Positions 6,976-16,743 of a stretch of 64,000 nt of DNA are shown piece after piece. Position 1 is the stretch's first letter; each line of letters opens with the position of its first letter. Where the stretch lies: NCBI GenBank assembly GCA_023055355.1, contig JALJCS010000056.1, positions 1,364,001 through 1,428,000 of the forward strand. The letters are read 5' to 3'. A program made the position numbers and the translations under genes. Under the pieces are notes generated by a model. It did no database searches. It was given only the letters and a program-made list of their open reading frames with translations, and was not told the origin of the DNA. The stretch comes from Agelaius tricolor (Eukaryota; Chordata; Aves; Passeriformes; Icteridae).

Positions 6976-9716
6976 TGGGGGCCACTGCAGTGAAGGGCGC
7001 AGAGTGTCCGACGCCTCCTATACGGTGGCTGGTTGACAAACCTGTATGGGAAAAGCAGTGGCCCCTCCCTCAAGAGAAGTTGAATGCCCTTCGGAATCTG
7101 GTGCAGGAGCAGTTGGACCAGGGTCATCTGGAGCCTTCCACCAGCCCCTGGAACACCCCTGTCTTCTGCATCAAAAAGAAATCTGGGAAATGGAGGTTGT
7201 TGCAAGACCTCCGAAAGGTTAATGCCGTGATGGAAAGCATGGGAACATTGCAGGCGGGCATGCCATCGCCTACCATGCTTCCTGCAGACTGGCCGGTCCT
7301 CATTGTGGATCTGAAGGATTGTTTCTTTACAATTCCTTTGCATCCCGATGACAGACCGAAGTTTGCCTTCTCAGTGCCAGCAATTAACGAGGCTGAGCCT
7401 GCACAGAGGTATCAATGGAGGACATTGCCTCAGGGCATGCACAATTCTCCGGCCATATGCCAGTGGTATGTGGCCCGTGCCTTGTCTGGAGTTCGCAGGC
7501 AGTTTCCTGATGCACATCTGTATCATTATATGGATGACATTTTGGTGGCCGCGTCCACCCAGGATGAGCTGCTGAGGATTCAGCCTCAGTTGCTTGATGC
7601 TTTGCATGCTCAGGGACTGCAGGTGGCTCCGGAGAAGGTCCAACAGCAACCACCTTGGAAGTATTTGGGGGTCAAAATTTTGGAACGGACGATCCGTCAC
7701 CAGGAGGTGCAATTTGTGCATCCTGTGAGGACACTGAATGATGTTCAGAAATTGGTGGGTGTCATCACTTGGTTGCGTCCGTATTTGGGAGTAACCGATG
7801 CGCAGCTGTCTCCTCTGTATGATTTGTTGAAAGGAGACGCTGATCTAAAATCACCTCACACACTGACCCCTGAGGCACATAAGGCGTTGGAGGTGGTTCA
7901 GCGAGCTGTTTCGGCTTGCCAAGTTTATCGCATTGATCCCTCCGTTGATGTCACTGTGTTCGTCACCACTCCAGATTCGTATCCCACGGGTATCATTGGC
8001 CAGTGGAGTGACAATTGGTCTGATTCATTGCACATTTTGGAATGGGTTTTCCTGCCCCATCAGCCGCAGAAGACGGCAACTGCGTTGTTTGAATTGATTG
8101 CTCGCTTGATAATCAAATGCCGGCAACGGTGTTTGCAATTGATGGGTGCGGATCCCGCAAAGATCATACTCCCGGTGCAACGGGAGGATTTTGACTGGAG
8201 CTTTGCAAACAGTGTGTCCCTGCAGAGTGCTCTGGAAAATTTCTCCGGGCAGACCACTTATCATCTGCCCAGCCATAGTCTACTGCATATGGCAAAATCC
8301 ACAAAAATCTCTTTGTGGCCCAAAAATAGCCAGGAACCCGTGCAAGGACCCACTGTCTTCACTGATGGTTCAGGGAGGACTGGGAAGGCCATTGTTACCT
8401 GGAGGGACGGATCTGAGTGGCAGGTTCTGGAAGGCCACGAGGATGGGTCAGCCCAGTTGGTTGAACTGAGGGCTGCTGTCATGGCATTTGAAAGATTCTC
8501 CCAGGAGCCTTTCAACTTGGTCACAGATTCCGCCTATGTGGCTGATATCGCACAGCGGTTGGGTCATTCGGTCTTGAAGGAGGTCAGTAATCCTGCCTTG
8601 TTTCATTTACTGAAGACCTTGTGGTGTGCCATTCAGGCCCGGGTTCATCCATTCTATGTTCTGCATGTGAGGAGTCACACCACTTTGCCAGGCTTTATAG
8701 TGGAAGGTAACGCGAGGGCTGACAAGCTGGCTAACCCAGCGTGGGTAGCGCCTCAGCCTGATACACTCGCGCAGGCCAAGGCATCGCATGGGTTTTTCCA
8801 CCAAAACGCACATACCCTGCAGAAGCAGTTTCAGCTGATGCCAACTGAGGCTCATGACATTGTTGAGTCATGTGATGACTGCCATGCACTTGCTCCGCCT
8901 TTGCCGGCAGGGGTAAACCCCAAAGGCCTTAGGGCCTTGGAGCTTTGGCAGACCGATGTCACCCTGGTTGCCGAGTTTGGCCGGCTCAAGTATGTGCATG
9001 TCACTGTGGACACGTTCTCCTCTGCGATGTGGGCTTCAGCTCACACTGGGGAGAAGGCCCGCGATGTCCTTGCCCACTGGAGGCAGGCCTTTGCCGTTTT
9101 GGGCATACCTTCTGCGGTGAAAACCGACAATGGTCCTGCTTACGCATCGCAAAAGGTGCGGCAGTTCCTGCAGTTGTGGGGTGTTTCGCACAAGTTCGGG
9201 ATCCCTCATTCCCCGACTGGTCAAGCTATTGTAGAACGCGCTCATGGTACTCTGAAGTGGGTTCTTCAAAAACAAAAACGGGGAATGCAGGGTGAAACCC
9301 CGCACAGTCGGTTGGCAAAAGCTTTGTACACATTCAATCATCTCACTGTGCCACAGAACTCAAATAACCCTGTCGTTTTGAATCACCATCTCTCGTTGCA
9401 GGCTGCGGACGAGGCACATCAGCCTCGAGCGAAGGTTCGGGTGCAGAATTTAGTCACCAAACAGTGGGAAGGTCCCTACGACCTTATCGCTTCGGGGCGC
9501 GGGTATGCTTGTGTATCCAGAGATACTGGGGTACGCTGGGTACCTTCGAAATGTGTTCGCCCTGACCTGCGACCGCAGAGGCAGAATCCAGCCGATGAGC
9601 AAGACGGAGACCATGACCAACCTGAAAGGGATCAAGCGGGCGGATCATTGAGTGATGACTCAGATGCAGATGACGGGAGTGATCGCTCTGATGATTCGTC
9701 CGCAAGTGGACACTGA
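6921..9716 (+). CDS. pol: P1 pol: reverse transcriptase, RNase H, integrase (intact)
   Basis: This 931-residue open frame has RT with LPQGMHNSPAICQWY and the catalytic YMDDILVA near residue 208. RNase H follows with TDGSG, an ELRAA acidic site and VTDSAYV, then HVRSH and GNARAD. Integrase has the HHCC zinc domain (HGFFH then CDDC) and the D,D-35-E core in WQTDV, KTDNGPAY and IVERAH. The C-tail is rich in Asp and Ser and ends SASGH. The length suits a retroviral Pol. The frame is -1 to the protease and begins inside it; first in-frame ATGs are at 6921 and 6975, the second overlapping the protease stop. It copies RNA to DNA and integrates it. It is the most complete coding region in the window. 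Confidence 0.95.
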   Translation: MGEGCSVCLGGAHWDGFLMGATAVKGAECPTPPIRWLVDKPVWEKQWPLPQEKLNALRNLVQEQLDQGHLEPSTSPWNTPVFCIKKKSGKWRLLQDLRKVNAVMESMGTLQAGMPSPTMLPADWPVLIVDLKDCFFTIPLHPDDRPKFAFSVPAINEAEPAQRYQWRTLPQGMHNSPAICQWYVARALSGVRRQFPDAHLYHYMDDILVAASTQDELLRIQPQLLDALHAQGLQVAPEKVQQQPPWKYLGVKILERTIRHQEVQFVHPVRTLNDVQKLVGVITWLRPYLGVTDAQLSPLYDLLKGDADLKSPHTLTPEAHKALEVVQRAVSACQVYRIDPSVDVTVFVTTPDSYPTGIIGQWSDNWSDSLHILEWVFLPHQPQKTATALFELIARLIIKCRQRCLQLMGADPAKIILPVQREDFDWSFANSVSLQSALENFSGQTTYHLPSHSLLHMAKSTKISLWPKNSQEPVQGPTVFTDGSGRTGKAIVTWRDGSEWQVLEGHEDGSAQLVELRAAVMAFERFSQEPFNLVTDSAYVADIAQRLGHSVLKEVSNPALFHLLKTLWCAIQARVHPFYVLHVRSHTTLPGFIVEGNARADKLANPAWVAPQPDTLAQAKASHGFFHQNAHTLQKQFQLMPTEAHDIVESCDDCHALAPPLPAGVNPKGLRALELWQTDVTLVAEFGRLKYVHVTVDTFSSAMWASAHTGEKARDVLAHWRQAFAVLGIPSAVKTDNGPAYASQKVRQFLQLWGVSHKFGIPHSPTGQAIVERAHGTLKWVLQKQKRGMQGETPHSRLAKALYTFNHLTVPQNSNNPVVLNHHLSLQAADEAHQPRAKVRVQNLVTKQWEGPYDLIASGRGYACVSRDTGVRWVPSKCVRPDLRPQRQNPADEQDGDHDQPERDQAGGSLSDDSDADDGSDRSDDSSASGH

Positions 9717-9775
9717 GCATTGTTCATGTTTTTCCTTTTTACATTGTTCATTTTCTTTTCTTTTTCTTTTTAAAT

Positions 9776-9790
9776 GGAAAAAGGGTGAGA
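9776..9790 (+). other. P1 polypurine tract
   Basis: GGAAAAAGGGTGAGA directly precedes the TG of the 3' LTR and would prime plus-strand synthesis. Confidence 0.8.
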
Positions 9791-10085
9791 TGTCACCCTG
9801 GGTTTTTAAGATTTTCTAAGCCTTCTGATGTTGACATTCTTGTAGTGAATTTTCTCACACACTTTCTGTAAATAACTCATTGTTTTGCATTCCTTTATGG
9901 AGGAGGAGAGAGTTGATGGACTGTTGATTTAACCAGTGGCATTGGAGAGGTGCCACTGTCACCCTCCAATCCATTGTCACTTTTGGAAAACTATAAATGT
10001 TGGAGTCAGAAAATAAACGTCCCTTTTTCTCTCTTTCACCTGGAGAACGGTGTGAGCGTGTGTTCTTTTGTGTCCTATAGCGACA
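9791..10085 (+). repeat. P1 3' LTR (295 bp)
   Basis: It begins TGTCACCCTG and ends GCGACA. A TATA-like ACTATAAATG lies near 9990 and AAATAAACG near 10013. It is the complete copy of the LTR truncated at base 1. Confidence 0.95.
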
Positions 10086-11732
10086 CTACTCTTCATTCTA
10101 GAATGAAGAGAGAGGTACAAACAGAAACACAGGTGATAAAGGTTTCTAATGCAGTTCGGGCTGAGAATGTAATGATTGGATTAGTCAAAGATTTTGCCAA
10201 AATGCAAAACACCAGTAGAATAACTGCCTGTCTGCCAATACCAAAGGCAGCGGGAGACCCAGTAAATTGGGGAATCATAACATCAAAACTACCTGAAATA
10301 CAAAAGAACAAAACAATTACATGTAAACAGGTACCCGAATCGAGGCAAGTAATCAAGGAAACTTGGGAGAAAATAGGAACATGGATGAGACCCATGGACC
10401 AGAAAGACTGTATTCTAAGTGATGGCATACTAGGAACCCCTATGGGAGAATCAGGTGGCATCACACAATGGCAATGCTATTTACCACACTATGCAAAGAT
10501 TATAGAAAATGTTACAGTAACCACTGTGGTATGGAAGTGTGAGGCCAAAGATCACAAAGATAAGAGAGAGCCTTGGGACAGTGCGTGGTCTGTGAGTATT
10601 CTTCAAAGATTCCAAGATATAGCAAACACCCCTTGGTGTATTAAGTGGGAAGGCCCCGAGAATGAAACAGATCCAGCAGTAACGAACACTGCCACTAGTA
10701 GCAGAATGAGGGCAGACAAAGTAAGTTGGTGGGCATGTAATAAAACTTATGACTGCACTTCTGATGATGCAGAGATAAAACAGATGCCACCCCTGGCAAA
10801 AGCCCTACAAATTGGTTTTGCTTGCAGAGAGATCAAACATAAGGCAGAGTGAATTATAAAGCAGTTATAGGATGTACCAGAATTACAATCCGAGATCCAG
10901 GACAATTTGTATGGGCAGCAAGCCATGGTACCTGGACAACACATCTGCCTGTAGATGGGAAAGTAAAGGAGATTACTTTAGGCCTTCCAACCTTATGTCC
11001 AATTTGGAAAAGTCCCCATTTAACAGAAAACATGAACTTCTGCAGATAAGAGCAAGACGAGAAGTTCTAGACAATGAAAATCCAGATGACACTTGGCAAG
11101 AACCCTCTGGTGGAGTGAAATTTGGGTGGGGCCTAGAGTCATTACTTGGTCCTATAGCAAACTATCAGAGTAGGGAGATGCTGTACAAACTTACAGGTCA
11201 GGTAGATAGACTGGCAAGAGTCACCCAGGAAGGATTTAAAGAATTAAACGTACAATTACAAGCCACCACAAAAATGACTTTACAAAATCGATTGGCCTTA
11301 CATTTGTTACTCCTGAAAGAGCATGGAGTATGTGGATTTTTAAAGGGACAAGTTGATCATTGCTGCGTTCATATCCCAAATGTAACTGCAGATGTAGAAT
11401 ATGACATCAATCAGTTGAAACAAATAGAGCATGAAGCACAAGAAGAGCAAAAGGACTTGACTACGAGCTGGCTAGGAAAAATCTTAAAAGGGTTAGGATA
11501 GAATGTGAGTTCATGGATTAAATCTATCATTGAGAGTGTGATAATCCTACTAATTGTATTCTTAGCAATTTGGCTAGTTTACAGCATCTTAAAGGGAGAG
11601 ATACCGAAGAAGACGTCCTGGAACCAGAAAATAATAAAGGCACTGACTCGAGATCCACGCCCACCATCTTCTGGTTCTCCAGTTCGTGATAGCATCCACA
11701 TCAACCATGGATTTGAAGAACGTCAAGTATAA
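10086..11732 (+). pseudogene. env: Env remnant of the older ERV hosting P1
   Basis: P1 inserted into this gene; its 5' part would be left of the window. Surface-subunit sequence with several NXS/T sites runs in one frame to 10852, then continues in a second frame to about 11020, then a third. The transmembrane subunit follows, with a basic ARR cleavage-like site near 11050, a heptad-rich helix and LQNRLALHLLLL (near 11282) leading into a CX9CC cysteine motif. An in-frame TAG at 11499-11501 precedes the membrane anchor (IILLIVFLAIWLVYSIL), which is read from 11505 to 11732. Two frameshifts and a stop make it nonfunctional. The env style is gammaretrovirus-like; a relative is at 30373-31375. 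Confidence 0.85.
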
Positions 11733-11805
11733 ATTGAGGAATAATGGACTGTATCAAGTGAAAACATTTACACCTAAAGTGAAAATGCTTTCAAAGGGGG
11801 GACAA

Positions 11806-12214
11806 TGATAGTGGAGCCCTGGAAAATGTTAAAAATAGTCTTTGAAAATATTAGGCTTTGTGTTTTCTCAGATCACTGCACCTGCGTAAGCAGTATGATA
11901 AATGATATAATTGTTAGATGTGATGATTGTTTAGTAATTAAATGTAATTATTATATAACCATAAGAAGAATCGTGAGAAACTATGTTGGAAATTTAAAGG
12001 GGGCTATGTTTAGCTGAAATCTGCGTATACAATAGAACAATATAAGTTTGATAATTATCATGAAAGTTATATAATGATAGAGTATAAAACACGTTCACCT
12101 CGAATGTATGGTTGGAATCAGATTTGGGTGGAAATCACCCCGATTCCCAGAGCTCTTCAATAAAAAGCACCGCATGTAATCGCTTATGTGATTATGTGTT
12201 TTTGAACGCTAACA
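11806..12214 (+). repeat. 3' LTR of the ERV hosting P1 (about 409 bp)
   Basis: A purine tract TCAAAGGGGGGACAA precedes TGATAGTGGAG. A TATA-like GTATAAAAC is near 12082 and AATAAAAAGC near 12160. The end at GCTAACA abuts CR1 sequence, so the provirus probably integrated into the CR1. Confidence 0.8.
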
Positions 12215-12745
12215 GGATGACTCACATAGCTGGAGTACTGCACTGGATGGATACAAGCTCCTCAGAAGAGACAGGAAAGGAAGAAGAGGAGGAGGGGTGG
12301 CCCTTTATATTAAGCAGACTTTCGATGCCGTAGAAATGTGGTGTTTGGATGTCGCTTGGGGCAGAGTGATCATGAAATAATAGAGTTCTCAGTATTTGGT
12401 GTAGTCAGGAGGAGCACCAGTAAGACTCTTACATGGAACTTCCGGAGGGCAGACTTTGGCCTGTTTAGGAGACTTATTCAGAGTGTCCCTTGGGAAACAG
12501 CCCTTAAAAACAAAGGAGTTCAGGAAAGGTGGGCATGCCTCAAAACAGAGATCTTGAGGGCACAGGAACAGGCTGTCCCTGTGTGCCGAAAGATCAGTCA
12601 ACGGGGTAGATGTCCAGCCTGGCTGGGCAAGGAGGTTTTGGAGGTACTTAGGAATAAAAAGAGGATGTATCAGCATTGGAAGGAGGGTCGAGTCTCTAAG
12701 GAAGTATTCAAGAAGGCTGCTGGAGCATGCAGAAAAAAAAATTAG
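12215..12745 (+). pseudogene. CR1 ORF2, endonuclease C-terminal part
   Basis: The sequence resembles the end of the CR1 apurinic endonuclease domain and its linker (for example DRKG-like arginine/glycine runs near 12270-12300, then SDHEIIEFSV near 12368). Two frames are used, one up to about 12333 and another from 12338 to 12745, and the join to the RT part is again out of frame. Confidence 0.75.
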
Positions 12746-12773
12746 GGAGGCCAAAGCTCATTTTGAACTTAGA

Positions 12774-14522
12774 ATGGCGACTTCTGTAAAGGATAATAAA
12801 AAATATTTTTACAAATACCTTAATGCTAGAAGGAAGGGTAAGACCAGCCTTTGTTCTTTATCGGACAAGGGAGGGAACTTAGCATCTGCAGATGAGGAGA
12901 AGGCAGAAGTGCTTAATGCCTACTTTGCCTCAGTTTTTAGTGGGAAGATGACTTGCCCTCAAGACACCTGCCCGCCTGGAATGGTTGATGGTGTCAGGGA
13001 GCAGAATGGTCCCCCCATTATCCAAGAGGAGGCAGTCAAAGAACTACTGAAATGCTTGGATGTTCATAAATCTATGGGACCAGACGGGATCCACCCCAGG
13101 GTAATGAGAGAGCTGGCAAATGAGCTTGCAAAGCCACTCTCCATCATTTACCAACAGTCCTGGCTCACTGGTGAGGTTCCGGATGACTGGAAGCTGGCCA
13201 ATGTGATAGCCACTCACAAAAAGGGTGCAAAGGAGGATCCTGGTAATTATAGACTAGTCAGCCTGACCTCAGTACCTGGCAAGATAATGGAACAGTTTAT
13301 ATTAAGTGCCATCACACAGAATTTACAGGATGGCCAGGGTATCAGAACCAGTCAGCATGGGTTTAGGAGGGGTAGGTCATGTTTGACCAACCTGGTCACC
13401 TTTTATGACCAGGTAACCCGCCTAGTGGATGCAGGGAAGGCTGTAGATGTTGTTTATTTGGATTTCAGCAAGGACTTTGACACTGTCTCCCACAGCATAC
13501 TCCTAGACAAGCTGGCAGCCTGTGGCTTGGACAGGAGCACTCTTTGCTGGGTTAGGAACCGGCTGTATGGCCGGGCCCAGAGAGTGGTGGTGAATGGTGC
13601 TGCATCCAGCTGGCGGCCAGTCACCAGTGGTGTCCCTCAGGGGTCTGTGCTGGGGCCAGTTCTGTTTAATATTTTTATTGATGACATGGATGAGGGTTTA
13701 GAGTCTTTCATTAGCAAATTTGCAGATGACACTAAGCTGGGAGCATGTGTCGATCTGTTAGAGGGACAGAGGGTTTTGCAGAGGGACTTGGAACGGTTGG
13801 ATGGATGGGCAGAATCTAATGGGATGAAGTTCAATAACTCCAAGTGCCGAGTCCTGCACTTTGGCCACAATAACCCCCTGCAACATTATAGGCTGGGGAC
13901 GGTGTGGCTGGACAGTGCTCAGGAGGAAAGGGACCTGGGGGTGCTGGTTGACAGTCGACTGAACATGAGCCAGCAGTGTGCCCTGGTGGCCAAGAAGGCC
14001 AATGGCATCCTTGCTAGTATCAGGAATAGTGTGGCCAGCAGGAGCAGGGAGGTCATTCTTCCCCTGTACTTGGCACTGGTGAGGCCACACCTTGAGTATT
14101 GCATCCAGTTCTGGGCCCCTCAGTTTAGGAGGGACGTTGAGATGCTTGAGCGTGTCCAAAGGAGAGCAACGAGGCTGGTGAGGGGCTTGGAACATAAGCC
14201 GTATGAAGAACGACTGAGGGAGCTGGGGTTGTTCAGCCTGGAGAAAAGGAGAGTCAGAGGTGACCTTATCACTCTCTTCAACTTCCTGAAGGGTGACTGT
14301 GATGAGCTGGGGGTCGGTTTCTTTCTCCGGGCAACAACAGACAGAACAAGAGGACACAGTCTCAATCTGCGCCGAGGGAGATACAGGCTAGAATTAAGGA
14401 GGAAGTTTTTCACAGAAAGAGTGGTCAAATACTGGAATCATCTACCCAGGGAGGTGGTGGAGTCACCATCCCTTGATGTGTTTAAAAAAAGACTGGATGT
14501 GGCACTTGGTGCCATGATCTAG
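12774..14522 (+). pseudogene. CR1 ORF2, reverse transcriptase part (582-aa open frame)
   Basis: The open frame holds non-LTR RT motifs in order: [32 protein letters not shown] (canonical members have KAFD), [10 protein letters not shown] and the catalytic KFADDTKL near residue 314. The C-terminal region matches CR1 style (RRVRGDLI, then KYWNHLP). Synthesis as part of ORF2 is lost because the endonuclease part is out of frame. The ATG at 12774 is only the first in frame, not a natural start. Confidence 0.88.
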
Positions 14523-14604
14523 TTGAGGTGTTAGAACATGGGTTGGACTCGGTGATCTTAAAGGTCTCTTCCAACCTAGAAATTCTGTGATTCTGTGAAT
14601 AGTC

Positions 14605-16195
14605 CAGAGCAAGAGCGTCCACGGTAGAGTTATGCTGCCATAATCAAAAGCGTTGTAAATTCTGGTACAGTTTTTGCTGGTAATACGTCTAGGAAAGAAA
14701 GGTTTTACATCTTTTTTGACTTTCAAATATAACCATTATTTGAAATAGTTAAAAGTTAGGGGTGTCGTCCCGTTCCCCCCCCCCCCCCCCCCAAATACTT
14801 CTCTCTGGAATGTTGCTCAGGGATTACACATAAAAGCCCACCCTGTAAAATATGTTGCAGATACTCTGCAGTAAGCGCAGCTTAGCAGCTAGAGATGATA
14901 ACGTGGGTTAGATGACATTCTTTCTGCAGTGATGGAAACTCTGTCTATGCAGACATTCTCAACAAAGGTTATGATGGCTTAGCTCCTGTCCTAAAGTTAA
15001 TGTGCATTTTAAAACTTCCCAAGAAGGTGAATTCAAGCTCCTTCATTGCTCTGTGCTGGAGTCCCAAGAGAATTTCAGTGTGCTTCTTGTCATTTACAGC
15101 TGTCACTGCTTAGCTCTTTAACATGAGACTCCCTCATGACTGATGAAAGTTATCTAGTTAAGAGTGGGTCAAAGACATGGTCCTGCTCTAGAAGGAGATG
15201 AGAAGGTTTCTGCAGTCTTTGTCATCTCTACTGCTTGTGATTTCTATACAAAACCAGTGGGAAGTTTTCTGAAGGCAGTCCAGAAGCTGGCAATATGGAC
15301 AGCTTACAACCGAACACTTCCTGCAGTGCTACCATGGTGATACCAGAAAGGACTTAAAAAATTTAAAAGGGCAAACAAAGCAGTTGGAAGGAAAATAACA
15401 TTAACCATTATTCCATTCTTCTAATATATCCTTCCTTAAATCATCATTTTCATGCAGTTTCATGGCTTGCGTTGGTATCCCTCAAAAGGAATCTGAGACA
15501 GAGTAAGCTTTTTAATAGAGTAGATGTGACAAACGCAGGCCAAGTTGCCTTTTTTGACATCAAAAACCAGTTATGCTTGAGCTACCCTTTGCTTAAGGTA
15601 CTTAGCTTACACTAGGAATTTTACTCATGATTGAGCAAATTTTATTCATGATTGAGTGAATTTTACTGTCATGATTGGCATTGAAACTTTTCAAGGAAAG
15701 CTCTGAATAGCAATGTTTGTGTAAAAATAGTATTTTATCTCCTGTATTTGTGTGAACCAGGTAAGCCTTTTGCTGTCACCAGTGTTGCTTAACCTTTCAT
15801 ATCATATCCCTCTTCATATCCATATTCGGCTTAAGGGTTATTAATCTACTTTAGAATTGGCACGTGGAATAAGACTACTTTTTCTTTTTGAAAGCTAATG
15901 TCATTTGACCTACTTACAGCAAATAATTCATTAATTGTAAGTCCCCAGCTAGCATCTTTTATGCATATTCTAACCTTCTAAAGAAGTAACAAAAGCACTC
16001 TCCAATACTTTACTTTCTTAAGCACACAAAATGCTTCCCTCCTTTGCAGTTGGCAACTCTAAAATGAACCACATGCCTGCAGTATTTTAACGTGCACCAT
16101 ATTTAGCCAAGTAATTCAAAACAAATAAAAAGCAGTCCCTTCAATTTGGAAATATTTTTAAATTGTTTTTGAATTGTATTTCTGACTTGGAGTCT
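14605..16195. other. Noncoding, no gene seen
   Basis: AT-rich sequence without an ORF of note or a recognised repeat. A poly(C) run of about 16 lies at 14776-14792. Some short stretches are T-rich near 15840-15900. Confidence 0.6.
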
Positions 16196-16743
16196 TGCTG
16201 CGGTGCTGGATTTCTTCAGCCCGACTAGCTCCTGACACCAACAGCGAAAGTGGGCCACCCCCAGAAAGCTGTCGAATCCAGGGTGCAGCTGTAGAGCACA
16301 GTTGCTCTACAGCACAGGTGGACTGCATTGAGGATAGGACTGTACCAAGGGCAGGGACAAGGAACAGAGAGAGGTCTTCTGTATGTTTTCCAAAGGAGTT
16401 TATTCCCTGGAGGGTCAGGGACAGAAAGACACTGACTCAAAGGCATACATCAACTTATAAATGGGGAATGGTCCAAGGGGAGGATACAATCTTTAACCAA
16501 CCAGGAGAAACTGGGGGTGGACCACAAGGTGGGGAATACAATGTTTAAACCAATAGGGGACTACAGGGGAGGAGAATAACTTAAACAAACCAATGGGGTT
16601 TTGAAGGATATAAAATTGATAGGGAAGTTTCTAGAGAAAGGGGCAGGTTTTGGGGAGGGATTGACATTCACTGGGAGGAGGAACAGGGAACAAAAGGGCA
16701 GGTCACTGGGGAGATGGACAACTAGGGCAAAACCAACAACACA
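16196..16743 (-). repeat. Probable solo LTR, minus orientation
   Basis: Ends TG at 16196 and CA at 16743 on the + strand. The minus strand carries AATAAACTCC (near 16390-16400) as a poly(A) signal and ATTTATAAG (near 16453) as a TATA-like box in LTR-like order. No matching 6-bp flanks are seen, so the boundaries are tentative. Confidence 0.5.

Larger units (their letters stand above)
1..10085 (+). mobile_element. Provirus P1: young env-less betaretrovirus-like ERV
   Basis: The order is 5' LTR, tRNA-Trp-type primer binding site, gag, dUTPase, protease, pol, polypurine tract, 3' LTR. The first 23 bases of the 5' LTR lie left of the window. Over the 272 shared bases I see one LTR difference (G near 112, A near 9925), so integration was very recent. 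Only 74 bases separate the pol stop from the 3' LTR, so there is no room for env. YMDD in RT, a dUTPase fused ahead of the protease and a gag-pro -1 overlap are betaretrovirus-like traits (ERVK type); the primer site is of avian alpharetrovirus type. Gag is interrupted by a nested element at 739-4173. The left target duplication is outside the window. Family assignment is by features, not by database match. Confidence 0.93.
12215..14604 (+). mobile_element. CR1 LINE, 5' truncated or interrupted
   Basis: CR1 ORF2 protein similarity runs from the first bases after the LTR to a TAG near 14520, followed by a short 3' untranslated region ending in ATTCTGTGATTCTGTG, the CR1-type 8-bp terminal repeat. 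CR1 elements move by target-primed reverse transcription and are usually 5' truncated. Here the left end coincides with an ERV LTR. Confidence 0.93.

Noticed and set aside
9950..10103. The start of the 300-aa frame 9950-10852 inside the P1 LTR
   Set aside because: The first part is LTR sequence read through by chance; real env text begins after the P1 junction at 10086.
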